NCBI RefSeq assembly: GCF_024508335.1
Contig: NZ_CP101988.1
Location: 2,604,001 to 2,668,000 of the forward strand
Origin: Cellulomonas chengniuliangii
GTDB taxonomy: Bacteria; Actinomycetota; Actinomycetes; Actinomycetales; Cellulomonadaceae
DNA length: 64,000 nucleotides
Direction of reading: 5' to 3'
This document shows positions 10,791 to 18,103 of the stretch, piece by piece. The translations under genes and the position numbers were made by a program. Under the pieces are notes generated by a model. It searched no databases, was not told the origin of the DNA, and saw nothing but the letters and a program-made list of their open reading frames with translations. The stretch's first letter is position 1; each line of letters opens with the position of its first letter.

Positions 10791-12218
10791 ATGGCCACCG
10801 ACGACAGCACGCCTCCCCGCGGCTCGCGGGCCCGCCCCGGCGGCGCAGCGCGTCCCACGGGCGGGCGGCGGCCACCGCCCGACGACGCCCCGCCGAGCTT
10901 CGCGCCGGGCGCGAGCAGCCCTCGGGGGGGCTCGACCCCCGGACGCCCGGCGCCCGTCCCGCCGAGCGCCCAGCGCGTCGGCCGCCCCGCTGCCCCTCCG
11001 GCCCCCCGGACCGGGTCGAGGAACGCGCCTGGACGCCCGCCGACGATCGCCCCGGCCTCGACTCCCCGGCCTGGGTCGGACGCGGCGCCCGCGAGCATCG
11101 CTCCCGTCCGCGTCACCGGCCGCCCCGCCGACCCCACCACTCCGCGGCCCGCCTCACCGCGGCCTGCCACTTCGCGCTCGAGCCAGTCAGCGGCCAGCCG
11201 AGGGCTGGGACCGGCCGCTCCCGCGGGACCCCGTCCGCCAGGGCCTGGCGCGCCCGGATCCGCGCGCGCGCGCCTGCCGCGCCGGAAGATGGTCCTGATC
11301 GGCGTCGCACTGCTGCTGGTCCTCATGCTCGCGTGGCCGATCGGCCTGCTGATCTGGGCGAACGGCAAGATCGACCACATCGAAGCGCTGTCAGGAGCCG
11401 CGGACACCCCGGGTACCACCTACCTTCTCGCCGGCTCCGACTCGCGTGAGGGCGGCGTCATCGAGGACCCGGAGACGCAGGGGGCGCGCACCGACACGAT
11501 CATGGTGCTGCACGTCCCCGAGAGCGGCCCCACGGCGCTCATCAGCCTCCCCCGTGACGCGTACGTCGAGATCCCGGGCCAGGGCGCGTCGAAGCTCAAC
11601 GCGGCGTTCTCGTGGGGCGGCGCCCCGCTCCTGGTGCAGACCGTGGAGCAGCTCACCGGCCTCACCGTCGACCACTACGTCGAGGTCGGCTTCGGCGGCA
11701 TCGAGCAGCTGGTCGACGCCGTCGGAGGCGTCGAGCTGTGCTCGGACCTGACCGTCGACGACGCTGACAGCGGCATGGTGTGGACGCCCGGCTGCCGTGA
11801 GGTGGGCGGTGTGGACGCGCTGGCCTTCGCGCGGATGCGCAAGGCCGACCCGGCGGGCGACATCGGGCGGGCGGAGCGCCAGCAGCAGCTCATCGCCGCG
11901 CTGTCCGGCAAGGTCGAGAACCCGGCGCTGGTGCTCAAGCCCGGACAGCAGACCGCCCTGCTCTCCGCGGGGACGGGCGCCCTGACCGTCAGCGAGGGCA
12001 CCGGCATCCTCGACCTGGGCAGCCTCGCCCTCGCGTTCCGGAACGCCAAGGGTGAGGGCGGCATCACGGGGACGCCGCCCATCGTCGACCTCGACTACCG
12101 CCCCGGCAACGTCGGATCGACGGTGCGGCTCGACCCGGACCAGACACCGGGGTTCTTCGCCGCGATCGCGGCGGGGACGTGGCCGGCCGGCCCGACGGGC
12201 GGGATGCCCGGGGGCTGA
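10791..12218 (+). CDS. LCP family glycopolymer ligase with long Pro/Arg-rich N-terminus
   Basis: A 475-residue second LCP protein, eight bases after the first. About 165 residues of Pro/Arg/Ala-rich, probably disordered cytoplasmic sequence precede the single helix MVLIGVALLLVLMLAWPIGLL. The LCP domain shows TYLLAGSDSREG, ARTDTIMVLHVP, ISLPRDAYVEIPG and LAFARMRKADPAGDIGRAERQQQ. These are the conserved Arg/Asp positions of the glycan ligase family. The long charged tail could be a phosphorylation or scaffold segment; that is inference. It ends four bases before the convergent purE gene, with no space for a terminator between them. Confidence 0.87.
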   Translation: MATDDSTPPRGSRARPGGAARPTGGRRPPPDDAPPSFAPGASSPRGGSTPGRPAPVPPSAQRVGRPAAPPAPRTGSRNAPGRPPTIAPASTPRPGSDAAPASIAPVRVTGRPADPTTPRPASPRPATSRSSQSAASRGLGPAAPAGPRPPGPGAPGSARARLPRRKMVLIGVALLLVLMLAWPIGLLIWANGKIDHIEALSGAADTPGTTYLLAGSDSREGGVIEDPETQGARTDTIMVLHVPESGPTALISLPRDAYVEIPGQGASKLNAAFSWGGAPLLVQTVEQLTGLTVDHYVEVGFGGIEQLVDAVGGVELCSDLTVDDADSGMVWTPGCREVGGVDALAFARMRKADPAGDIGRAERQQQLIAALSGKVENPALVLKPGQQTALLSAGTGALTVSEGTGILDLGSLALAFRNAKGEGGITGTPPIVDLDYRPGNVGSTVRLDPDQTPGFFAAIAAGTWPAGPTGGMPGG

Positions 12219-12222
12219 GCCC

Positions 12223-12768
12223 TCAGGCCCCGAAGCCGATGGGCGCCCGATGGCCCGTCCCGGCGGTGGCCCGGAGCCGCTCGCCCTTGGCCTCCGCCTG
12301 CTCGCGCAGGCCGTCCTGGAACGCCGCCATCGCCGCCGCCCAACGGGCCGACCGCTCGTCGGTCCCCGAGGCGAGGATGCGGACGGCGAGCAGGCCGGCG
12401 TTGCGCGCCCCGCCCACGGACACCGTCGCCACCGGCACCCCGGCGGGCATCTGCACGATGGACAGCAGCGAGTCGAGGCCGTCGAGGTGCGCCAACGGGA
12501 CGGGCACCCCGATGACCGGCAGGGTGGTCACGGACGCGAGCATCCCCGGCAGGTGGGCTGCTCCCCCGGCGCCGGCGATCACCACCCGGAGCCCGCGCGC
12601 TGCGGCGGAGCGCCCGTACTCGATCATCTTGGCGGGCTGCCGGTGCGCCGAGACGACGTCCACCTCGACCGGGACGTCGAACTCGGAGAGCGCCTCGGCC
12701 GCGGCCTGCATGACCGGCCAGTCGGAGTCGGATCCCATCACGATGCCCACCAACGGCTGCTCGCTCAT
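12223..12768 (-). CDS. purE: N5-carboxyaminoimidazole ribonucleotide mutase PurE
   Basis: A 181-residue class I PurE. It converts N5-CAIR, made by PurK, to CAIR in de novo purine synthesis. The signature [10 protein letters not shown] near residue 8 binds the ribose phosphate, SAHRQP carries the catalytic His, and [11 protein letters not shown] lies in the CO2 region. Length is usual for the family. ATG 12768 follows the purK stop by one base, so the pair is one transcriptional unit. The C-terminal 25 residues ([19 protein letters not shown]) are a poorly conserved tail. Confidence 0.95.
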   Translation of the reverse strand: MSEQPLVGIVMGSDSDWPVMQAAAEALSEFDVPVEVDVVSAHRQPAKMIEYGRSAAARGLRVVIAGAGGAAHLPGMLASVTTLPVIGVPVPLAHLDGLDSLLSIVQMPAGVPVATVSVGGARNAGLLAVRILASGTDERSARWAAAMAAFQDGLREQAEAKGERLRATAGTGHRAPIGFGA

Positions 12769-12769
12769 C

Positions 12770-13951
12770 TCAGCTGTCCTTCGGTTCGGGGTGGTCGCCG
12801 CGCAGCAACGCGGCGGCGGCGCGGGCACGGGCCCGCACGTCGGCGAGGTCGTCCCCGGAGACGTTGACGTGGCCGAGCTTGCGGCCGGGACGCACGCCCT
12901 TGCCGTACAGGTGGACCTTCGCCGCCGGATCGTGCCGCATGACCGGCGCCAGCCCGTCGGTCAGCTCCGCGCGTGCTGATCCGAGGACGTTGACCATCAC
13001 GGTCCAGGGCGCCCGCGCCGTGGTGTCGCCCAGCGGCAGGTCGAGGACGGCCCGCAGGTGCTGCTCGAACTGGCTCGTCACGGCGCCGTCGATGGTCCAG
13101 TGCCCCGAGTTGTGCGGGCGCATCGCGAGCTCGTTGACGAGCACGCGCGGGGCCTCGCCCGGCGCGGAGCCGGGCACCTCGAACAGCTCGACGGCGAGCA
13201 CGCCGGTCACCCCCAGCCCTTCCGCGATCCGCACAGCGAGGTCGTTGGCGGCGGCAGCGGTCTCCGGATGGAGGCCGGGCGCGGGAGCGACGACCTCAGC
13301 GCACACGCCGCCCTCCTGCACGGACTCGACGACCGGCCAGGTCCGGACCTCGCCCGAGGGGTTCCGGGCGACGAGGACCGCGAGCTCCCGGCTGAACGGG
13401 ACCAGCTCCTCGGCGATGAGCGGGGCGCCCGAGCCGCTCTCGGCCCTGGTGATCCAGTCCGCCGCCTCGGCGCTCGAGCGGACGACCCGGACCCCCTTGC
13501 CGTCATACCCGCCGCGCACCGTCTTGACGACGGCGGCGCCCCCGCCCGCGGCGAGGAACGCGTCGAGCGAGGCGGCGTCGGTCACCGGGGCCCAGCGCGG
13601 GCATGGGACGCCGAGGGCGGTGAGCCGCTCGCGCATGACCCGCTTGTCCTGGGCGTGCACGAGCGCGTCCGGGCCGGGATGCACGGGCACCCCCCGCCCG
13701 ACGAGCTTCTCCAGGAGCGCGTTCGGCACGTGCTCGTGCTCGAACGTCAGGACCTGCGCGCCGTCCACCAGCGCGTCGACGTCCGCAGCCTCGCTCGCGA
13801 CGCCGACCGGCGAGTCCACCACGACCTGCGCCGCGGAGGACTCAGCGTCCTCGACGAGAACGCGCAAGCGGACGCCGAGCGCCGTCGCCGCCGGCGCCAT
13901 CATGCGGGCGAGCTGCCCGCCCCCGACCACTGCCACCACTGCTGCTGCCAC
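12770..13951 (-). CDS. purK: 5-(carboxyamino)imidazole ribonucleotide synthase PurK
   Basis: A 393-residue ATP-grasp enzyme that carboxylates AIR with bicarbonate and ATP. The N-terminal [13 protein letters not shown] motif, TFEHEHVP, the [17 protein letters not shown]-grasp loop and [17 protein letters not shown] near the C-terminus are diagnostic. I set the start at GTG 13951 because the family begins only a few residues before VAVVGGGQ and a TAGGCT -10 box lies eight bases upstream; ATG 13999 adds 16 residues and has no clear ribosome binding site. Divergent from gtrA. Confidence 0.93.
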   Translation of the reverse strand: MAAAVVAVVGGGQLARMMAPAATALGVRLRVLVEDAESSAAQVVVDSPVGVASEAADVDALVDGAQVLTFEHEHVPNALLEKLVGRGVPVHPGPDALVHAQDKRVMRERLTALGVPCPRWAPVTDAASLDAFLAAGGGAAVVKTVRGGYDGKGVRVVRSSAEAADWITRAESGSGAPLIAEELVPFSRELAVLVARNPSGEVRTWPVVESVQEGGVCAEVVAPAPGLHPETAAAANDLAVRIAEGLGVTGVLAVELFEVPGSAPGEAPRVLVNELAMRPHNSGHWTIDGAVTSQFEQHLRAVLDLPLGDTTARAPWTVMVNVLGSARAELTDGLAPVMRHDPAAKVHLYGKGVRPGRKLGHVNVSGDDLADVRARARAAAALLRGDHPEPKDS

Positions 13952-13959
13952 AGCGCCCG

Positions 13960-13965
13960 AGCCTA
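13960..13965 (-). promoter_or_regulatory. Candidate -10 box for purK-purE
   Basis: TAGGCT on the minus strand, eight bases before GTG 13951. It supports the shorter PurK start and an almost leaderless message. Confidence 0.45.
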
Positions 13966-14069
13966 GTCGAGCGCTCCACGGCCGAACGGAGGCGTCCATC
14001 GAATGCTCGACTCACGCCGCACCGCGCACAAGGGCGCTTGTTTCGCGGGCGTGCCGGCGGTCCCCGGCA

Positions 14070-14075
14070 TAAAGT
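14070..14075 (+). promoter_or_regulatory. Candidate -10 box, leaderless start of gtrA
   Basis: TAAAGT fits TANNNT and ends exactly six bases before GTG 14082. There is no ribosome binding site. Confidence 0.5.
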
Positions 14076-14081
14076 CGGTCA

Positions 14082-14591
14082 GTGACTGAGACCCGCCGGG
14101 CGTCGCTGCGTTCCCGGATCCTCGAGCTCTCCCGATTCCTGTCGGTGGGGGCGGTGGCCTTCGTGGTCGACCTGGGCCTGTTCAACGTGCTGCGGTTCGG
14201 ACCGGGCCGGCTGCTCGAGGACAAGCCGCTGACCGCCAAGATCGTCTCGGTGGCGGCGGCGACGCTCGTCTCGTGGCTGGGCAACCGGCACTGGACGTTC
14301 TCCTCGCACCGCACCACGCATCGAGGCCGGGAGCTGACGCTCTACGCGGCGATCAACGTGCTGGGCGTCCTCATCGGCATCGGGACCCTCGCCTTCTCGC
14401 ACTACGTGCTGAACCTCCGCACGCCGCTCGAGGACAACATCTCGACCGTGCTCGGCATCGTGCTGGGCACGATCGTGCGCTACGTCGGGTACAAGAAGCT
14501 CGTCTTCACCGCACCCGTCACGCAGCCGCCACATACGGGCTCCATCGGCGAGTCCGAGCCCAATCCGAAATCGGCTCCACCAGTGGTGTAG
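14082..14591 (+). CDS. GtrA family membrane protein
   Basis: A 169-residue protein with four membrane helices in the GtrA arrangement: ELSRFLSVGAVAFVVDLGLF opens the domain, and the paired motifs VSWLGNRHWTF and the late RYVGYKKLVF are typical of the family. GtrA proteins are thought to flip polyprenyl-phosphate sugars or assist GT-C transferases. The gene stands between purK and ugd. In Mycobacterium tuberculosis a GtrA-like gene (Rv3277) also lies next to purK-purE, so this part of the locus appears syntenic. Two polyprenyl-phosphate glycosyltransferases in the window could supply its substrate. Confidence 0.88.
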   Translation: MTETRRASLRSRILELSRFLSVGAVAFVVDLGLFNVLRFGPGRLLEDKPLTAKIVSVAAATLVSWLGNRHWTFSSHRTTHRGRELTLYAAINVLGVLIGIGTLAFSHYVLNLRTPLEDNISTVLGIVLGTIVRYVGYKKLVFTAPVTQPPHTGSIGESEPNPKSAPPVV

Positions 14592-14627
14592 TTTCTCGGA
14601 CTTCTCGCCCGAGCACTCGACCGTGCT

Positions 14628-14690
14628 GTGTACAGGCGCCCACACTCGTCTCTTGGTCACAGAACGGACGGCCCGCAGAGGCCATCGCCA
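14628..14690 (+). pseudogene. Possible C-terminal remnant of an IS3-type transposase
   Basis: In one frame this patch encodes YRRPHSSLGHRT, which closely resembles the RPHSSLGYRTP motif at the end of IS3-family OrfB transposases. Nothing before or after it looks like transposase, and no inverted repeats were found. It lies in the short gap between gtrA and ugd. The call rests on about 12 residues only. Confidence 0.35.
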
Positions 14691-14762
14691 CCGATCCGCT
14701 TCCGTAGCAATCGTGCGGAAAACTGCGCACTTGCGCCCGGGGGCCGCGCCTTGGGGGCGCGC

Positions 14763-14768
14763 TATATT
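14763..14768 (+). promoter_or_regulatory. Candidate -10 box for ugd
   Basis: TATATT, a strikingly AT-rich hexamer in GC-rich surroundings, 33 bases before GTG 14802. A clear -35 at the right distance is not seen. Confidence 0.5.
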
Positions 14769-14801
14769 GAGGGACCTGCAGCCCCCTGCCGAGGAGTCTT
14801 C

Positions 14802-16127
14802 GTGCGCATTTCTGTCATCGGTTGCGGCTACCTGGGCGCCGTTCACGCAGCGGCCATGGCGAGCCTTGGCCACGAGGTCGTGGGCATCGAGGTGGACGCC
14901 CACAAGGCTGCTTCACTCAGCGCCGGAAATGCCCCCTTCTTCGAGCCGGGCCTTCCCGAGATCCTCCGTGAGGGGGTGGCCTCCGGCCGCCTCGCCTTCA
15001 GCACCGACATGGGCGATGCCGCCGGGGCCAAGGTGCACTTCGTCTGCGTGGGAACGCCACAGAAGCCCGGCGAGTTCGCCGCCGACCTGACCCAGGTCGA
15101 ACAGTCGTTCACGATGCTGCTGCCCCATCTGGCGGAGGGTGACGTCGTCGTCGGCAAGTCGACAGTGCCCGTGGGCACCGCCGAGGCGCTCGCTGTGAGG
15201 CTCACCAGCATCGGGGCAACGCTGATCTGGAACCCCGAGTTCCTCCGGGAGGGTTTCGCGGTCCAGGACACTCTCCACCCCGACCGCCTTGTCTACGGCT
15301 TGCCGACTGACGACACCGGAACAAGTACCGAGGCAGGCGAAAAAGCCCGGCAAGCACTCGACGAGGTCTACTCGGTCACGCTTAGCGAGGGGACGCCGCT
15401 CGTCGTCACTGACTATGCGACCGCCCAACTTGTCAAAGTTGCCGCGAATTCGTTCCTCGCCACCAAGATTTCCTTCATCAACGCAATGTCCGAGTTGTGC
15501 GAGGTGACAGGCGCCGACGTGACCCGGCTCGCTGACGCCATCGGATACGACGTGCGGATCGGCCGTCAGTTCCTCAATGCCGGGCTTGGCTTCGGCGGAG
15601 GTTGCCTCCCCAAGGACATCCGCGCCTTCATGGCTCGCGCCGGTGAGCTGGGGGTCGACCAGGCGTTGTCGTTCCTACGCGAGGTCGACGCGATCAACAT
15701 GCGCCGTCGCGTCCGCATGGTCGACCTGGCACGCGAGATGTGCAACGGCTCGATCGCGGGGCTGAACATCGCCGTCCTCGGCGCCGCGTTCAAGCCGCTC
15801 AGTGACGACATCCGCGATTCGCCGGCCCTGTCCGTCGCGGCTCAGATGCAGCTCCAAGGCGCTCGAGTGACAGTGACCGACCCTCAAGCCATCGACAACG
15901 CCCGGAGGAAGTGGCCGGAACTGCGGTTCGCGCCCACCGCACTCGAGGCAGCGGAGGGTGCGGACGTCGTCCTGCTCGCTACCGAGTGGGCGGAGTACCG
16001 CGAGCTCGACCCAGTCAGCCTCGGCAAGGTCGTTCGCGAGCGCCGGATGCTCGACGGGCGCAATGTGCTCGACCCGACGGTATGGCGTGGAGCCGACTGG
16101 ACGTATCGGGCCCTCGGCCGCCCCTGA
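14802..16127 (+). CDS. ugd: UDP-glucose 6-dehydrogenase
   Basis: A 441-residue UDP-glucose/GDP-mannose dehydrogenase. Order: NAD-binding Rossmann fold (ISVIGCGYLGAVHA), central helical domain with KVAANSFLATKISFINAM, the catalytic Cys268 in FGGGCLPKD, and the C-terminal UDP-binding domain with LGAAFKPLSDDIRDSPA. It oxidises UDP-glucose to UDP-glucuronate with two NAD. GAGGAG five bases before GTG 14802 fixes the start. A GDP-mannose or UDP-ManNAc dehydrogenase cannot be fully excluded, but the motifs fit the UDP-glucose branch best. It probably supplies uronic acid to the surface glycan. Confidence 0.88.
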   Translation: MRISVIGCGYLGAVHAAAMASLGHEVVGIEVDAHKAASLSAGNAPFFEPGLPEILREGVASGRLAFSTDMGDAAGAKVHFVCVGTPQKPGEFAADLTQVEQSFTMLLPHLAEGDVVVGKSTVPVGTAEALAVRLTSIGATLIWNPEFLREGFAVQDTLHPDRLVYGLPTDDTGTSTEAGEKARQALDEVYSVTLSEGTPLVVTDYATAQLVKVAANSFLATKISFINAMSELCEVTGADVTRLADAIGYDVRIGRQFLNAGLGFGGGCLPKDIRAFMARAGELGVDQALSFLREVDAINMRRRVRMVDLAREMCNGSIAGLNIAVLGAAFKPLSDDIRDSPALSVAAQMQLQGARVTVTDPQAIDNARRKWPELRFAPTALEAAEGADVVLLATEWAEYRELDPVSLGKVVRERRMLDGRNVLDPTVWRGADWTYRALGRP

Positions 16128-16154
16128 CCTGCGGGCATGGTGTCCGCCTGCACG

Positions 16155-16188
16155 CTGGACGTCACTGCCCGCGGGCAGTGATGTCCAG
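16155..16188 (+). terminator. Hairpin terminator after ugd
   Basis: A 16-base-pair stem (16155-16170 with 16173-16188) with one G-T pair and a two-base loop, 28 bases after the ugd stop. No T-run follows, so it would be a tail-less actinobacterial terminator. Confidence 0.6.
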
Positions 16189-16337
16189 CCTCGGAGCAGC
16201 CCTTCCGCGCTTTCGCCCCACAGATTTCAAGACCGCTCCCGCACCTGGGCGCTCATAGCCAATCCAGCCCGGCCATCAGATCCCCGTGCTGTAAGGTTCA
16301 ACAAGCCTTTGTCTACACCTCACCATTGGACTGCAAC

Positions 16338-16997
16338 GTGCCTGTTCCCCCCTCGCCCGTCGCGATAGCGGACGGTGTTGTAGTAATCGGCAACGGAGGA
16401 CACGCACGCTCATGCCTGGACGCATGGAGCGCATCAGCGCCTCCCCCGCTGGGATGCACGGGGGAAGACCCAGGCGAGCTCAGCGAAGTGCCCTACCTCG
16501 GCACGGACGACGCGCTCGATGCGCTTCGTCTGCAAGGTTGCCGACTCGCCTTCGTAGCGCTGGGGGCTGCACAGCTGCGGGAACACCTCACGACTTCGGC
16601 TCTGTCCCGCGGCTTCGAGATAGCCTCCGTCATCGCTGACACCGCCCAGGTGTCTCGGACCGCTCAGATCGGCGCGGGGGCAGCGATCATGCACCGAGCC
16701 GTCGTCGGTGCCTTCGCACGTGTAGGAGGCGGGGCGATCATCAACACCTCGGCCTCGATCGACCACGATTGCGTGGTCGGCGCCTTCGCGCATCTGGCGC
16801 CCGGCGTCCACCTTGCCGGCAATGTCACGATCGGCGCTGGGGCCCTTATCGGGGTCGGAGCCTCAGTCATCCCGGGCGTCACCGTCGGCGCGGGCGCGAC
16901 TGTCGGCGCCGGAGCTGTCGTGGTCGACGACGTTCCCGCTCACACCACTGTCGTCGGCGTCCCCGCACGCCCGCTGAAAGGACACCCAGCATCGTGA
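16338..16997 (+). CDS. NeuD/PglD/VioB-type sugar acyltransferase
   Basis: About 219 residues. The N-terminal half is a small Rossmann-like fold beginning VVVIGNGGHARSC, the sugar-nucleotide site of NeuD/PglD proteins. The C-terminal half is a left-handed parallel beta-helix with hexapeptide repeats such as IGAGALIGVGASVIPG and VGAGATVGAGAVV. His in ASIDHDCVVG corresponds to the catalytic base of PglD. The family N- or O-acylates amino sugars with acyl-CoA. The next gene is a DegT aminotransferase overlapping by four bases, so the substrate is probably the amino sugar it makes. GTG 16338 is chosen; TTG 16326 is the alternative; neither has a ribosome binding site. Confidence 0.85.
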   Translation: MPVPPSPVAIADGVVVIGNGGHARSCLDAWSASAPPPLGCTGEDPGELSEVPYLGTDDALDALRLQGCRLAFVALGAAQLREHLTTSALSRGFEIASVIADTAQVSRTAQIGAGAAIMHRAVVGAFARVGGGAIINTSASIDHDCVVGAFAHLAPGVHLAGNVTIGAGALIGVGASVIPGVTVGAGATVGAGAVVVDDVPAHTTVVGVPARPLKGHPAS

Positions 16998-18103
16998 TCT
17001 ACGTTGCCAGCCCCGATTTGACGGGCAATGAGAAGGCCTACGTCAACGAGTGCATGGACTCGACCTGGATCTCGTCGTCCGGGCACTTCATCACTGACTT
17101 CGAGCGGCGTTTCGCCGACGCGTGTGGCGTCAAGCACGCGATCGCCACGAATAACGGGACGACCGCACTCCACCTCGCGCTCGCCGTGATGGGCATTGGC
17201 CCCGGCGACGAGGTGATCGTCCCGGTGCTCACTTATATCGCCACCGCTAATGCGGTGAGGTACTGCGGCGCAGAACCCGTGTTCGTCGATGTCGAGTCCG
17301 ACACCATGAACATGGACCCGGCCCAAGTCAGACTTGCCATTACCGAGCGCACCAAGGCAATCATTCCCGTTGATCTCTACGGGCATCCGTCGGACATCAA
17401 CGCAATCAACGCGATCGCCGACGAGCACGGCATAGCGGTCCTCGCCGACTCCGCCGAGGCCCACGGCGCCGAGGTCGATGGGAGACGAGTCGGCTCGCTG
17501 GCATTCGCCACCGCCTTCAGCTTCTTTGGTAACAAGATCCTCACCACCGGCGAGGGTGGTGCTGTCACGACCGACGACGACGACTTCGCAGCCCGCCTCC
17601 GACTGCTGCGCGGCCAGGGAATGGACCCCACGCGCCGCTACTGGTTCCCCGAGGTTGGCTTCAACTACCGGATGACCAACATCGCCGCAGCGATCGGCGT
17701 TGCTCAGCTCGAACGGTTCGACGACATTCTCGACCGCCGCGACCAGATTGCGAAGCAGTACGACTCCTTGCTGGCTGAGCTGCCTGGCGTGACGCTGCCC
17801 GCGCAGCGTGCGGGAATGCGCCGCGTCAACTGGCTCTACACAGTCACATTGGACGGGGTGTCTGCCGAGCAACGGGACACCATCATCCGCGCGCTCGACG
17901 GTGAGGGCATCGAGACACGCCCAGTCTTCCACCCACTGCACCATCTCCCGCCCTACGCGCACACCACGTCGTACCCCGAAGCAGAGCGTCTCGGCGCCAC
18001 AGGCATCTCGCTGCCCACGCACCTCGGGCTGACGGAAGCCGACATCACGACGGTGGCTGACTCGCTCGCCGCTCAGCTTGTCCTCGCCGCCCCAGCACGG
18101 TGA
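16994..18103 (+). CDS. DegT/DnrJ/EryC1/StrS sugar aminotransferase
   Basis: A 369-residue PLP-dependent aminotransferase acting on nucleotide keto-sugars. TNNGTTALHLAL binds PLP phosphate, DSAEAHGAE holds the PLP-ring Asp, and Lys181 in FFGNKILTTGEGG forms the Schiff base. The sequence resembles perosamine/4-amino-4,6-dideoxyhexose synthases of the VI-beta group (for example Per, VioA, PglE). Together with RmlB and the acyltransferase just upstream it could convert dTDP-4-keto-6-deoxyglucose to an N-acylated 4-amino sugar; the nucleotide (dTDP, UDP or GDP) is not determined. GTG 16994 overlaps the upstream stop. Confidence 0.9.
   Translation: MIYVASPDLTGNEKAYVNECMDSTWISSSGHFITDFERRFADACGVKHAIATNNGTTALHLALAVMGIGPGDEVIVPVLTYIATANAVRYCGAEPVFVDVESDTMNMDPAQVRLAITERTKAIIPVDLYGHPSDINAINAIADEHGIAVLADSAEAHGAEVDGRRVGSLAFATAFSFFGNKILTTGEGGAVTTDDDDFAARLRLLRGQGMDPTRRYWFPEVGFNYRMTNIAAAIGVAQLERFDDILDRRDQIAKQYDSLLAELPGVTLPAQRAGMRRVNWLYTVTLDGVSAEQRDTIIRALDGEGIETRPVFHPLHHLPPYAHTTSYPEAERLGATGISLPTHLGLTEADITTVADSLAAQLVLAAPAR

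Noticed and set aside
13952-13999. Longer PurK with start at ATG 13999
   Set aside because: The 16 extra residues do not look conserved, no ribosome binding site precedes them, and the candidate -10 box lies inside this stretch. Kept only as an alternative.
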